Below, in pieces: positions 44,195-53,162 of a stretch of 64,000 nt of DNA. Made by a program: the position numbers and the translations under genes. Each line of letters starts with the position of its first letter. Position 1 is the stretch's first letter. This stretch comes from Virgibacillus profundi (GTDB taxonomy: Bacteria > Bacillota > Bacilli > Bacillales > Amphibacillaceae), in NCBI RefSeq assembly GCF_002287375.1, contig NZ_NPOA01000007.1, positions 124,001 to 188,000 of the forward strand. The letters run 5' to 3'. The notes under the pieces are model-generated. The model was given only the letters and a program-made list of their open reading frames with translations. It searched no databases and was not told where the DNA came from.

Positions 44195-44968
44195 TTAGCT
44201 TTTTTGGTAAAAAAAGGTATCCAGCAATGATAGGTCATATTGATTTGGACTGAAAATTTGTTCGGTGCTTCCAACAAATAAAGCACCTTCTTTTTTTAAG
44301 GCATTGCTAAAACGCTGGTATATAATTTCTTTTGCGTCATCCGTAAAATATATCAGAACATTTCTACAGACAATTAAATCAATATTTTTCGGATAGCTAT
44401 CAGCTAGTAGATTGTGCTTTTTAAATGTTATTTGCCGTTTTAATGAATCGTTGACAGAATAAAAACCATTCTTCACAGTAAAATACTTTTTCTTAAAGGA
44501 TGGAGGTAATTCTTTTAAAGCCTTCTCCGGGTAAAAACCCTGACTTGCCTTACTTAGAACATTATCATCAATATCAGTTGCCAAAATTTTAATATCGGCA
44601 TTTGGAAAGTGTTCACTTGCCATAATTGCAAGACTATATGGCTCTTCCCCTGTTGAACATGCTGCGCTCCACAGTGTAAGTTTATTGCTGTTTTTAAGTA
44701 ACTGTGGCAAAACTTTATTCTTTAATACTTCCCATCTTTTTGGGTTTCGGTAAAATTCAGATACATTAATTGTCAGGCGATCAACAAACTCTTTTAATAA
44801 ATTTTCCTCTTTATTCAGTGCTTTGTAATAGGAGGAAAAATCAAGATAGCCCCGTTTATTCCTTAGCGAGGTAAGTCTGCGCTTCATTTGTGCTTCTTTA
44901 TATAAATTCAAATCAATCCCGAGTTTATGCTTAATTTGCGACATAAAATCAATATATTCCTCTCCCAC
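44195..44968 (-). CDS. cheR: Chemotaxis protein methyltransferase CheR
   Basis: Methylates glutamates on chemoreceptors with SAM. 257 residues: helical N-domain with YKEAQMKRRLTSLR and INVSEFYRNPKRWEVL, then the SAM domain with WSAACSTGEEPYSLAI and the NLLADSYPKNIDLIVCRNVLIYF block. No other chemotaxis genes are nearby, as in B. subtilis. The start is GTG 44968 with AAGAGG upstream. Confidence 0.95.
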   Translation of the reverse strand: MGEEYIDFMSQIKHKLGIDLNLYKEAQMKRRLTSLRNKRGYLDFSSYYKALNKEENLLKEFVDRLTINVSEFYRNPKRWEVLKNKVLPQLLKNSNKLTLWSAACSTGEEPYSLAIMASEHFPNADIKILATDIDDNVLSKASQGFYPEKALKELPPSFKKKYFTVKNGFYSVNDSLKRQITFKKHNLLADSYPKNIDLIVCRNVLIYFTDDAKEIIYQRFSNALKKEGALFVGSTEQIFSPNQYDLSLLDTFFYQKS

Positions 44969-45039
44969 TCCATACGCCTCTTTCTCTTGATCTATTTGTT
45001 TTAGAGCTCTTTTTGTATGTTTTGTGGCAAAAACAGCAA

Positions 45040-45076
45040 TTCACTTCGGTGGGACCTGTAGTGCACTTTCCCAATC
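45040..45076 (+). repeat. Dispersed short repeat, copy D4
   Basis: Reads CACTTCGGTGGGA, then GTAGTGCACTTTCCCAATC. Against the reverse complement of D1 (23273-23305 plus flank) 27 of 35 bases agree. It lies between cheR and the ndk terminator. Confidence 0.65.
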
Positions 45077-45096
45077 CGTTAGAGAGCAGCCCTTTT

Positions 45097-45128
45097 ATAA
45101 AAACCCCCGCTTTTAAAACGGGGGTTGT
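45097..45128 (-). terminator. Terminator of ndk
   Basis: Minus-strand stem AACCCCCG / CGGGGGTT with an AT loop and five T, 9 bases after the ndk stop. Confidence 0.92.
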
Positions 45129-45136
45129 CCTGCATA

Positions 45137-45583
45137 TTAATAAATCCAAGTACTGTCTTGTTTTGTGTAGTCGACAATTTCACTTTTGTCAAAGAATAAT
45201 CCAATTTCTCTTTCAGCACTTTCTACTGAGTCAGAGCCATGAATCACATTTTTGCCAACAGTCATTCCATAATCGCCCCGAATCGTACCTGAAGCAGCTT
45301 CTTGCGGGTTTGTTTTACCCATCATATCACGTGCAGTTTTAATTACATTTTCACCTTCCCAAACCATTGCAAAAACAGGCCCGGAAGTAATAAACTCAAC
45401 TAAATCCCCAAAAAAAGGTCTTTCTTTATGTTCACCATAATGATTTTGAGCCAAGCTTTCGGAAATTACCATAAGTTTTGCTCCAGCTAATTTAAAACCT
45501 TTAGCTTCAAATCTTTTTACGATCTCTCCAACTAAATTTCTTTGTACCCCGTCTGGTTTTACCATTAAGAACGTTTTTTCCAT
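45137..45583 (-). CDS. ndk: Nucleoside diphosphate kinase
   Basis: Balances NTP and dNTP pools by phosphate transfer through a histidine. 148 residues; [15 protein letters not shown] at the start and catalytic His in NVIHGSDS (residue about 115). The ATG at 45583 has GAGGGG at 8 bases. The order hepT-ndk-cheR is the same as in B. subtilis. Its terminator follows. Confidence 0.98.
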   Translation of the reverse strand: MEKTFLMVKPDGVQRNLVGEIVKRFEAKGFKLAGAKLMVISESLAQNHYGEHKERPFFGDLVEFITSGPVFAMVWEGENVIKTARDMMGKTNPQEAASGTIRGDYGMTVGKNVIHGSDSVESAEREIGLFFDKSEIVDYTKQDSTWIY

Positions 45584-45678
45584 TGTTTGCACCCCTCGTA
45601 TGTATGTATCATTTATCCGACCTTAAAAATTCTATCAAATATTTAGAAAAATAACAATAGATAATTCGCCAATATATA

Positions 45679-46650
45679 TTATGAGCGTCTCTTGCCAATA
45701 TACTTCGCGATATCCTGTAACGTATACTTTGCTTTATTATTCGGTAATCCTTCCAATACTTTTAACGCTTTTTGTAAATAGAGGTCACTAAGCTTATAGG
45801 ATTTCTCAATCCCATTTGTATTCTTTAAAGCGTTCAGCAAGTTGGTGAGATCATTCTCTGATACATTATCCGGATCTTGGAAGGTTTTCTTTAATAAATC
45901 ATTAAAGGATTTATCATTCATAGCATAAAGTACAGGCACTGTCAGGTTTCCTTGAAGTAAATCATTTCCAGCAGGCTTGCCTAATTGTTTTGCAGAAGAT
46001 GTAAAATCAAGAATATCATCAATTATTTGATAGGACATTCCTATGTAGTAACCATATTGATATAATTTATTTGCATCTATCTCGGAAACCTCTGATACGA
46101 TAGCACCTAATTTGCAGCTTGTAGCAATTAGCAAAGCCGTCTTACGTCTTATTCTGCGCAGATAATCACGTAAATTCTGATCCCAATTATATTTATCTTT
46201 GATTTGTTCAATCTCACCGACACATACTTCTACAATGGTTTTAGCTAATAAATGATGAACTCTGGCATCTTTTAATGTTGTTATATTTTCAAGTGCACGT
46301 GCTAATATATAGTCCCCTGTATACATCGCAACTCGATTACCATACGACTTTTTAATTGTCGGTTTACCTCTACGCAATTCCGCTTCATCGATCACGTCAT
46401 CATGCACGAGTGTTGCCATATGTATTAATTCCAGTGATACTGCTGCAGTTTTTATCTGATCCAGATTATATGTTCCAATCTGACCTGACAACATGACGAA
46501 AATAGGTCGAATTCTTTTTCCGCCCGCTTGAAGCAATTCAGTAGATGCTTTACGCAATACAGCATGTCTTGCATGTATAACCTGATTTAATGATTCTTCG
46601 ATTATATCTAAATCTTTTTTTAAAAATCCATATGTTTTGGCTATTTTCAT
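45679..46650 (-). CDS. hepT: Heptaprenyl diphosphate synthase, catalytic component II
   Basis: Large subunit of the heterodimeric synthase that makes the C35 side chain of menaquinone-7. 323 residues, trans-polyprenyl synthase fold with the two aspartate-rich motifs VHDDVIDEAELRRG and IIDDILDFTSS. ATG 46650 follows AAGGTGA. Its partner hepS is two genes upstream, with menG between. Confidence 0.97.
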   Translation of the reverse strand: MKIAKTYGFLKKDLDIIEESLNQVIHARHAVLRKASTELLQAGGKRIRPIFVMLSGQIGTYNLDQIKTAAVSLELIHMATLVHDDVIDEAELRRGKPTIKKSYGNRVAMYTGDYILARALENITTLKDARVHHLLAKTIVEVCVGEIEQIKDKYNWDQNLRDYLRRIRRKTALLIATSCKLGAIVSEVSEIDANKLYQYGYYIGMSYQIIDDILDFTSSAKQLGKPAGNDLLQGNLTVPVLYAMNDKSFNDLLKKTFQDPDNVSENDLTNLLNALKNTNGIEKSYKLSDLYLQKALKVLEGLPNNKAKYTLQDIAKYIGKRRS

Positions 46651-46700
46651 AAGTGTCACCTTTTTATATTTAAAACTGGTTTATTAATTTAAAACTGATA

Positions 46701-47408
46701 TTATTGCTTGAAGCCCATGTGCATTGCTGCCACTCCACCAGTATAACTTTTCACCTGGACTTGAGAAAAACCAGCTTTAAGAAACATTTTCCTTAGTTCC
46801 TTCTTGTCCGGAAAATCTCTGGCTGATTCATTTAACCATGCATATTCTTTATAGCTTTTTGCGAACAGTCTTCCTATTAGCGGCATAATGAATCGAAAGT
46901 AAAAATAATATAATTGTCTATATCCTATCAGAGTTGGTTGTGATGTTTCCAAACAAACCACTTTCCCGCCTGGTTTCACCACTCTATTAAGTTCTTTTAA
47001 TACAGTCAGATAATCCGGTACATTTCTAAGTCCAAATCCTATAGTAACATAATCAAATGAATTATCTTCAAAAGGAAGTTCCATAGCATTCCCATGAATT
47101 AAATTTAGTTGATTAAGCTTTAATTCTTTTTTCTTATTTTTCGCAATGGATAACATGTTCTGACTAAAATCCAGGCCTGTTACTTCACCGTCTGAACCTA
47201 CAGCGTTAGCTAAAGCAATGGACCAATCACCAGTACCACAACATACATCCAATGCTTTCGATCCTTTTTCAACCTTCATTCGTTTCATGACATCCTTACG
47301 CCATGCTTTATGTCTTTGAAATGAAATAATGGAATTCATGGAATCATATTTATTATAAATTTTTTCAAAAACGTGATGAACACGTTCTTCTTTAGATTGC
47401 TGCGTCAT
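46701..47408 (-). CDS. menG: Demethylmenaquinone methyltransferase
   Basis: Last step of menaquinone synthesis, ring C-methylation with SAM. 235 residues; SAM site [14 protein letters not shown], then [23 protein letters not shown] and [12 protein letters not shown] ends [11 protein letters not shown], the normal C-terminus. It begins 3 bases after hepS; together with hepT this is the hepS-menG-hepT operon. Confidence 0.97.
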   Translation of the reverse strand: MTQQSKEERVHHVFEKIYNKYDSMNSIISFQRHKAWRKDVMKRMKVEKGSKALDVCCGTGDWSIALANAVGSDGEVTGLDFSQNMLSIAKNKKKELKLNQLNLIHGNAMELPFEDNSFDYVTIGFGLRNVPDYLTVLKELNRVVKPGGKVVCLETSQPTLIGYRQLYYFYFRFIMPLIGRLFAKSYKEYAWLNESARDFPDKKELRKMFLKAGFSQVQVKSYTGGVAAMHMGFKQ

Positions 47409-47411
47409 AGC

Positions 47412-48218
47412 TTACCCTTCTTCCGCAATAGAAGTATTATTGTACAGAAACCCTTTTAATTGTGAGTTAATATGAGTTTTTAAAGCTCTTTGATGAATAG
47501 GCAGCTTTAATAATGATTTTTCCAATGTCTGTGTGTATTTTAGTATAAAGGTATCTATTGTATTTAAAATAGATGAATAAGTGCTGTTTGAATTATTGTT
47601 ATCCCAGTTATCTAATAAATTGGAATAACCATCACGATTTACATTTTCTTTTTCCTGGATTAATTTATTTGTAATTAACCACTCACCTGTTACGTCATGT
47701 AATGAATTCTCATTGACATGTTCAGCCACATAAAGAATTAATAATGATTCTATTTTCTTTATAATATCGATGTATTCCTGAAAAGAATTTACTTCTTTAT
47801 AATAGAGCTTCATTTTATATTCATTTATTTCTTTGATCGCTGATGCTAATTTATGTATAAGATCGAAGTCCTCAATTTCTGATAGAAGTAAATAATATAG
47901 TCCACTATAATAATCTCCTGCTAATACTCTCAGTTGTTTTGACAGTTTTAATTCTTTGGTCTCATCTATTTCATTTGCTTTTGGTACTAAGTCATGAGTA
48001 TCCAAAGCTACTTGTACCAACATTGTCGTAATGATATAGCGTTCTTTTTGAAAGGTTGATAATGCAGCATTATTTATAATAGCTGCTAAAATGAAAAGCT
48101 TTTCTTCATCAATAATGGGCTGTTGTATATGTTTTATCAGGTATGTATGCTGAATTTTATCTTCAATCGATGCTTTTAGATGTTTTATATCTAAACTGGA
48201 AGTATTCAAAGAAATCAC
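47412..48218 (-). CDS. hepS: Heptaprenyl diphosphate synthase, component I
   Basis: Small regulatory subunit that sets the C35 chain length with HepT. 265-268 residues, helical; the segment ERYIITTMLVQVALDTHDLV followed by QLRVLAGDYYSGLYYLLLSE is the family signature. Start uncertain between GTG 48218 (AAAGG upstream) and TTG 48209 (AGGTGA upstream). It lies 118 bases after mtrB. Confidence 0.93.
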   Translation of the reverse strand: MISLNTSSLDIKHLKASIEDKIQHTYLIKHIQQPIIDEEKLFILAAIINNAALSTFQKERYIITTMLVQVALDTHDLVPKANEIDETKELKLSKQLRVLAGDYYSGLYYLLLSEIEDFDLIHKLASAIKEINEYKMKLYYKEVNSFQEYIDIIKKIESLLILYVAEHVNENSLHDVTGEWLITNKLIQEKENVNRDGYSNLLDNWDNNNSNSTYSSILNTIDTFILKYTQTLEKSLLKLPIHQRALKTHINSQLKGFLYNNTSIAEEG

Positions 48219-48336
48219 CTGAGCCTTTTCATCTATTCATTAATTGCTCTAGCTATTATAGCATAATTTTTATATGTTCGATAACAAGGAATTCCAAATG
48301 CAGGTTTATTGGCTTAAATTTATTTTTTCTGAAAGC

Positions 48337-48558
48337 TTAATTATTTTCCATTTGCCCGTGACTCGTTTGAATAATAGCTTTTCCCCGTACTTTTACTGCA
48401 GATGTGTGTTCAGTAAATTGTGCGATCATAACCTCGTCCTTATCCAGTTTTTCTGAATGATGAAACCTGGTATCTGTTCCTCTCGTGAGTCCAATAACAT
48501 TTACCCCATCTTCCAATGCCTTAATAACAAAAAAATCTGTTTTACTTGAGTTATCCAT
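48337..48558 (-). CDS. mtrB: trp RNA-binding attenuation protein TRAP
   Basis: A 73-residue protein that forms an 11-mer ring, binds tryptophan, and wraps RNA with spaced GAG/UAG triplets to terminate trp transcription. The core [20 protein letters not shown] and [12 protein letters not shown], with the Lys and Arg residues that contact RNA, is intact. Yet the trp operon is missing from its usual place in this window and the partner gene folE (mtrA) is absent. RBS AGGAGG; promoter at 48587-48615. Likely targets elsewhere: trp, pabA or trpP leaders. Confidence 0.97.
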   Translation of the reverse strand: MDNSSKTDFFVIKALEDGVNVIGLTRGTDTRFHHSEKLDKDEVMIAQFTEHTSAVKVRGKAIIQTSHGQMENN

Positions 48559-48586
48559 GTCATTCCTCCTACTTCAATCTACTTTT

Positions 48587-48615
48587 ACTATGTATTATTA
48601 AAAACACCCTGTCAA
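48587..48615 (-). promoter_or_regulatory. Sigma-A promoter of mtrB-hepS-menG-hepT
   Basis: Minus strand: TTGACA (48610-48615), 17-base spacer, CATAGT (48587-48592), about 30 bases before the mtrB start. Confidence 0.65.
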
Positions 48616-48721
48616 CGACCATGCAAGAACAAAAAGCAAAGCACGCGGTCAGCATCGTTTAGATTCAGACCTGTACGTTTAGCTCTAGCGCCGGAACTAG
48701 ACGATAGCTTATTATAATAAC

Positions 48722-48756
48722 AAAAAAAGGGTGCGCCCTAGACGCACCCTTTTTCG
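48722..48756 (-). terminator. Terminator of hbs
   Basis: Stem AAAAAGGGTGCG / CGCACCCTTTTT with a 7-base loop, T runs on both strands, 13 bases after the hbs stop. Confidence 0.93.
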
Positions 48757-48768
48757 CCCTATGTAATA

Positions 48769-49041
48769 TTACTTTACACTTTCTTTAAGGGCTTTTCCTG
48801 GTTTAAACGCAGGAACCTTGCTTGCAGGGATTTCGATCTCTTCTCCAGTTTGAGGATTACGACCTTTACGAGCTGAACGCTCACGTACTTCAAAGTTTCC
48901 AAATCCTATTAACTGTACTTTTTCACCTTGTTTAAGTGAATCCATGACAGATTCAAAAACTGCATCAACAGCTTTCGTTGCGTCCTTTTTAGAAAGTTCG
49001 CTTTTCTCAGCTACTGCATTTACTAAGTCTGTTTTGTTCAT
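48769..49041 (-). CDS. hbs: DNA-binding protein HU (HBsu)
   Basis: Histone-like nucleoid protein, essential in B. subtilis. 90 residues; begins [14 protein letters not shown], with the DNA-binding arm [18 protein letters not shown] and C-terminal [17 protein letters not shown] 49041 follows AGGAGGTGA; the frame extends to 49077 but that part is leader. The following B. subtilis gene folE (mtrA) is missing between hbs and mtrB. Confidence 0.98.
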   Translation of the reverse strand: MNKTDLVNAVAEKSELSKKDATKAVDAVFESVMDSLKQGEKVQLIGFGNFEVRERSARKGRNPQTGEEIEIPASKVPAFKPGKALKESVK

Positions 49042-49079
49042 GACATTCACCTCCTCCCAAATAAGTTCAATCGACATTG

Positions 49080-49454
49080 GAACAAATAATTAATCTATCA
49101 TCATTTGTTAACCAATTTGCCAGTTTTTATACGCAAATGCCATCTATTTCAATAGTGACAAGGCTTATATTAACCGAGTTTGCTACAAAATTCAACAATT
49201 AGCACCCATTTTTTTACGATTTATTTCTTAAATACGTAAATTTATACTAAAGTCCCATATTTTTAGATACAAATTCCTAAAAAAGGTTGAAACCCTTGGG
49301 TAGCATTACATCGATTAATACTTCACTATAGATATACGACAGTTCTTTATAAATTCCTGCCGTTTTTCAAAAAAAAGCTCTTTTCGTAAGTTTTATTGCT
49401 TTTTAAACTTTCGCAGTTGATATATAGTGCTAGAGATGATGAATGGTGCGTAAT
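49080..49454. other. Long intergenic stretch before the repeats
   Basis: The hbs promoter must lie in the right-hand 100-200 bases, but I find no clear -35/-10 pair (best: TTGAAA, 15 bases, TATAAA near 49135-49165 on the minus strand). The remainder up to 49454 is AT-rich with no gene, hairpin or repeat that I can support. Confidence 0.5.
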
Positions 49455-49582
49455 TACCGCTCCAGAAATATACTTCGCGGACCTTAGGGCGGCTGGTGAG
49501 CCTCCTCGTGCTACGCACTGTGGGGTCTCACCTATGCCTTTCCTCCCGCTGGAGTCTTCGTATATTTCTTCCGCTGGTATTA
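49455..49582 (-). repeat. Foldback repeat, copy C, inverted orientation
   Basis: The minus strand carries the same core landmarks as copies A and B (GACTCCAGCGGGA, GAGACCCCACAG, CACGAGGAGGCT, then CCCTAAGGTCCGCG) but with different terminal inverted repeats built on AGAAATATAC (left GCTCCAGAAATATACTTCG; right complement GCGGAAGAAATATACGAAG). It faces copy B across about 70 bases. Confidence 0.8.
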
Positions 49583-49650
49583 TGCTTGTCAACTTCAAAA
49601 AAAAATTTACCACTCGATTGAATCAAACAATCGCTATCCACTTTTATGAT

Positions 49651-49839
49651 GGTTGTTTGGAGCGGAGGACCGTTGACTCCTCGAAAATACAGACCAATTT
49701 TCTTCGTGCGATGTAATGCTGCCGGAGCTTTCCTTGTCCTGCGGGAAAAGCACGTGTCTGAAGACCCCGCAGAGTGGTTTTCTCGAGGAGGCTGAAGCCC
49801 TGCCCTAAGGTCCGCAACGGTCCGCAGCGGAAAACAACC
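49651..49839 (+). repeat. Foldback repeat, copy B, interrupted by about 59 bases
   Basis: Same ends as copy A (GGTTGTTTG..GGACCGTTG and CAACGGTCCGCAGCGG..AACAACC) and the same core after GACTCC, but positions 49681-49739 are an extra segment with TCC on both sides. Its right part reads CCCTAAGGTCCGC like copy C, so it looks chimeric. Confidence 0.82.
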
Positions 49840-49890
49840 TAGCGCTTACGTCGTCTATTATATCTTTTATGAACAAAAACTAACAAATCT

Positions 49891-49919
49891 TTTCGGTGGG
49901 ACGAACCTATAATCCCAAC
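49891..49919 (+). repeat. Dispersed short repeat, copy D5
   Basis: Reads TTTCGGTGGGACGAAC then ATAATCCCAAC, 51 bases after copy B, mirroring D3 after copy A. Confidence 0.6.
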
Positions 49920-49940
49920 CCTTAAAAAAACATCCAAAAT

Positions 49941-49968
49941 AAAAAGCAGCTTGTAATTAGCTGCTAAA
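49941..49968 (-). terminator. Terminator of spoIVA
   Basis: Minus-strand stem AGCAGCT / AGCTGCT with a 7-base loop, then TTTTTATTTT; it overlaps the last base pairs of the spoIVA stop. Confidence 0.8.
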
Positions 49969-51442
49969 GGATTATTGCTATTAAGCCACCGGATCCTTCA
50001 TTGATTATACGTTCCAGTGTGTCTTTTAGTTTATATCTGGCATTTTCAGGCATTAGCGCTATCTTCGCTTGAATTCCTTCTCTGACAATAGAGCTTAGCG
50101 ACCTTCCGAAGATATCGGATTCCCATATGGATAATGGATCTTCTTCAAAGTCCTGCATTAAATACCTGACCAGTTCTTCACTCTGCTTCTCTGTCCCTAT
50201 AATTGGAGCAAATTCTGATTCAACTTCCACTTTTATCATATGGATAGATGGTGCAACAGCTTTTAAACGTACACCAAACCTTGACCCTTGCCGGATTATT
50301 TCAGGTTCATCCAATATCATATCCTCAAGCGTAGGTGCGGCAATTCCATATCCAGTTTGTTTGACCATTTGGAGTGCTCCTGATACTTGATCATATTCCC
50401 GTTTCGCATGAGCAAAATCCTGCATTAATTTTAACAAGTGGTCTTTTCCCCGTATCTCCTCTCCAACAATCTCTTTTAAAATTTCATCATATAAGTAATC
50501 AGGTGCATGTAAATCAATTTCTGCGACACCCTCACCCATTTCCATGCCCGCTAAATTTGCTTTGTCAATATAATCATAATCTGCAAAATCTCCAACAATA
50601 TGATCTACATCTCTCAGTCTTTTAATGTTTTTCACCGTATCCTGGATTGCTTCCTGATAATTTTCTCTTAGCCAATGATTTTCTTTTAGAACCATTACCC
50701 AGCTTGGAAGATTAACATTTACTTCCAAAACAGGAAATTCATATAAAGCCTCCCGTAAAACATTATACACATCATGCTCTGTCATGGATTCAATACTCAT
50801 CGATAAAACAGGTATATCATATTTTTCGTTTAATTCCTGACGAAGTGATTCTGTTTCGGGACTTGTAGGTCGAACAGAGTTTACAACCATTATAAATGGT
50901 TTTCCGACTTCTTTTAATTCATCTACTATTTTAGCTTCTGAACTAACATAATCATTTCTTGGAATTTCTCCGATTGTTCCATCTGTCGTTACAACCACAC
51001 CTATTGTTGAGTGCTCCTGGATAACTTTACGTGTACCAATTTCAGCCGCATCATGAAAAGGAATTGGTTCTTCATACCAAGGTGTATTGATCATTCTTGG
51101 CCCGTTCTCATCCTCAAATCCTTTTGCACCCTCAACTGCATATCCGACACAATCAACCAATCGTACATTTACATCAAGACCATCATCAACATTGACAGTA
51201 ACTGCTTGATTTGGAATGAATTTTGGCTCTGTTGTCATAATGGTTTTACCTGCTGCGCTTTGTGGCAGCTCATCAAGTGCTCTTGCACGTTCACTTTCTT
51301 CCTCAATATTAGGAAGTACAACCAATTCCATAAACTTTTTAATAAAGGTTGATTTACCTGTTCGGACAGCTCCTACTATTCCAAGATAAATATCTCCATT
51401 TGTCCGCTTTGAGATATCTTTAAAAATATCTACTCTTTCCAA
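49964..51442 (-). CDS. spoIVA: Stage IV sporulation protein A
   Basis: Coat-basement ATPase that polymerises on the forespore surface and anchors the spore coat. 492 residues; N-terminal TRAFAC-like ATPase with Walker A GAVRTGKSTFIKKF and DCVGYAVEGAKGFEDENG, and the conserved C-terminus INEGSGGLIAIIL. Nearly identical to B. subtilis SpoIVA in the blocks I recall. The start is TTG 51442 (MERVDIFKDI) behind GGGAGGGG, where B. subtilis also begins MEKVDIFKDI. Confidence 0.98.
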   Translation of the reverse strand: MERVDIFKDISKRTNGDIYLGIVGAVRTGKSTFIKKFMELVVLPNIEEESERARALDELPQSAAGKTIMTTEPKFIPNQAVTVNVDDGLDVNVRLVDCVGYAVEGAKGFEDENGPRMINTPWYEEPIPFHDAAEIGTRKVIQEHSTIGVVVTTDGTIGEIPRNDYVSSEAKIVDELKEVGKPFIMVVNSVRPTSPETESLRQELNEKYDIPVLSMSIESMTEHDVYNVLREALYEFPVLEVNVNLPSWVMVLKENHWLRENYQEAIQDTVKNIKRLRDVDHIVGDFADYDYIDKANLAGMEMGEGVAEIDLHAPDYLYDEILKEIVGEEIRGKDHLLKLMQDFAHAKREYDQVSGALQMVKQTGYGIAAPTLEDMILDEPEIIRQGSRFGVRLKAVAPSIHMIKVEVESEFAPIIGTEKQSEELVRYLMQDFEEDPLSIWESDIFGRSLSSIVREGIQAKIALMPENARYKLKDTLERIINEGSGGLIAIIL

Positions 51443-51498
51443 AAGATCCCCTCCCGATCTTCGTGCATTTTAACAAACTACGAATAATTGACATTACA

Positions 51499-51529
51499 AG
51501 TCTATGATGTTGTCCTATCAATTTATGAC
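51499..51529 (-). promoter_or_regulatory. Candidate sigma-E promoter of spoIVA
   Basis: Minus strand: GTCATAAA (51522-51529), 15 bases, CATAGACT (51499-51506), resembling the sigma-E pattern (ATA-type -35, CATAnnnT -10). spoIVA is a known sigma-E gene in B. subtilis. About 55 bases before the start codon. Confidence 0.4.
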
Positions 51530-51596
51530 TTAAACATTTGTAAAAGAACAAAAGGACCAAACTTGGTGTTTCTAATATCTGCAAAAATAAAAGATA

Positions 51597-51636
51597 AAAC
51601 AAATAAACCCTTGCAACAATATATGTTACAAGGGAA
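51597..51636 (-). terminator. Terminator of yphF
   Basis: Stem CCCTTG.AACA..TGTT.CAAGGG with small mismatches, then TTTATTTGTTTT on the minus strand. Confidence 0.7.
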
Positions 51637-51650
51637 TTAATATGTTATAT

Positions 51651-52370
51651 TTAATTAAAAAATACGGGTTCTGAGTCTTTAATTGTATATGGCAAGGAAT
51701 ATGCAGGAACAAATGGCGTATTTTCTGCCAGTATATAACGAATATCGTCCCCTTCTTTATATTCATGTTCATATTCTTTTAGCGCATTAGCAAGATCTAT
51801 CCGATAATCTACATACAATTGACCATTCACATCCATTACAATTGGGAGGTTTTCCTTTGAATAAGGGCTTTTAACAACTGGGTGGGAATCAAAATTCAAT
51901 TTTTCGTAATCAACTGTAAATATTCCATCACTGACCTCTTCACCATAAGGAGGATAAGTGTGTTTACTTCGGAAAATATCTAATTGTACATTTACTTTTC
52001 TTATTTCCTCAGTAATCCGTAAATCAATTAATTTCACTTGCGGGTTATCCTCCGGGTGTATTAAGGTGTATTGATAAATCCCGCCATTTTCATATGCATT
52101 TCCAGGTATTTCAGTAATAGTATTACTTTCTTTTAAAGCAGTAAAATCAATGAGGTATTTTTGAAAAATAGGTGTATCATTTGCCTTTGTTTTTATAGGA
52201 ACAAGTCCTTGTTTCTCTTCTTTATATTGATTTACAGCATTTTGTGCAAGTTCTAATTGTGATTCATTAGGTTGCTGATTTTTTTCAAGCTTGCTCTGGG
52301 GATATAGACAGCCGCTTAATATAAATACCAGTACAACTGCTAACAAGACCTTACTATATGTACGTTTCAC
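51651..52370 (-). CDS. yphF: YphF-like lipoprotein
   Basis: A 239-residue secreted lipoprotein: lipobox LSGC near residue 20 after a hydrophobic signal (VLLAVVLVFIL). The body is hydrophilic with no catalytic motif I recognise. It matches B. subtilis YphF in position (spoIVA-yphF-yphE) and in type. A sporulation role is possible from the neighbourhood; function unknown. Confidence 0.8.
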   Translation of the reverse strand: MKRTYSKVLLAVVLVFILSGCLYPQSKLEKNQQPNESQLELAQNAVNQYKEEKQGLVPIKTKANDTPIFQKYLIDFTALKESNTITEIPGNAYENGGIYQYTLIHPEDNPQVKLIDLRITEEIRKVNVQLDIFRSKHTYPPYGEEVSDGIFTVDYEKLNFDSHPVVKSPYSKENLPIVMDVNGQLYVDYRIDLANALKEYEHEYKEGDDIRYILAENTPFVPAYSLPYTIKDSEPVFFN

Positions 52371-52391
52371 TAAATAGCCTCCTCATAAAAC

Positions 52392-52589
52392 CTATCCTGT
52401 TGGTCCGCTAAAAACTATGTATAGAATAATTAATCCACCTATAACCAGGCATATGTATGCAAGAACAGTGATAATTCCGGCTAACCAGCCTTTAAGCTTA
52501 TATCTGCTTAACAAAATTAGACCGATAGCTAAAATAAGGAGAATCATTCCTGCAAAGGATATATACATTTTAAGCATAGCTGTTGACAT
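52392..52589 (-). CDS. yphE: YphE family small membrane protein (DUF2768)
   Basis: A 65-residue protein with two transmembrane helices (about 8-27 and 35-60) and the family start MLKMYISFAGM, LLSRYKLKGW. DUF2768 proteins occur in spore-formers and are uncharacterised. It is 21 bases before yphF. GGGAG precedes the ATG. Confidence 0.85.
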   Translation of the reverse strand: MSTAMLKMYISFAGMILLILAIGLILLSRYKLKGWLAGIITVLAYICLVIGGLIILYIVFSGPTG

Positions 52590-52703
52590 TTATTTCACTC
52601 CCACTTCTAGCAATTACTTTGCACAAGGTATTATACCATATGGTTTTTATTTCAAGTATCAAAATGTTTTTTTCGAATTATTTAATTTATTACAGAAAAA
52701 CAC

Positions 52704-52742
52704 AAAAATAATCCGAGATGAAGGGGGCAACCTCATCCCGGT
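52704..52742 (-). terminator. Terminator of spoVIF
   Basis: Minus-strand hairpin CCGGGATGAGG / CCTTCATCTCGG with G-U pairs, then ATTATTTTT, about 100 bases after the spoVIF stop. The gap 52590-52843 holds nothing else clear. Confidence 0.55.
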
Positions 52743-52843
52743 TTGACTAAATAATATCCTAAGCTAGCTCTATCCATGAATGCTTGTGCGATTTATTTTA
52801 TGCAAGTATACGCATTAATGTATCCTCACTTGCCCAAGTATCA

Positions 52844-53104
52844 TTATTTTTTAAATAATTGATTCAACGATTGCATATCCATTGGCATATTATTCTTAAC
52901 AATGGATTGTACAATTTTATCTTCTTTTTCCTTCGATATTGGTTTATTCGCTATTTTAGCTAAATGACGAACAAGCTGTCTCACTGTCTTTTCATCAGTA
53001 AAATCAGCATTTTTAACTGAATCAGCTGCTTTATAAACATCATCCGGATTAATATTTGATTTTTGCTGTATTTTGTCAAAAAGACCTTTTTGAAAATTAT
53101 TCAC
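52844..53104 (-). CDS. spoVIF: Stage VI sporulation protein F family
   Basis: An 86-residue helical protein resembling SpoVIF (YjcC) of B. subtilis, needed for late coat assembly: FDKIQQKSNINPDDVYKAAD, SVKNADFTDEKTVRQLVRHL and the C-terminal block IVKNNMPMDMQSLNQLF. Its place after gpsA differs from B. subtilis. GGAGGAG precedes the ATG. Confidence 0.8.
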   Translation of the reverse strand: MNNFQKGLFDKIQQKSNINPDDVYKAADSVKNADFTDEKTVRQLVRHLAKIANKPISKEKEDKIVQSIVKNNMPMDMQSLNQLFKK

Positions 53105-53162
53105 ATATTCTCCTCCTTGCTAAGTGAAGTCAATATATTATATGCAAGGAGGGTTTTTAGTG

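Noticed and set aside
49347-49716. ORFs crossing foldback copies B and C
   Set aside because: Same reason as copy A; frames run through inverted repeats.
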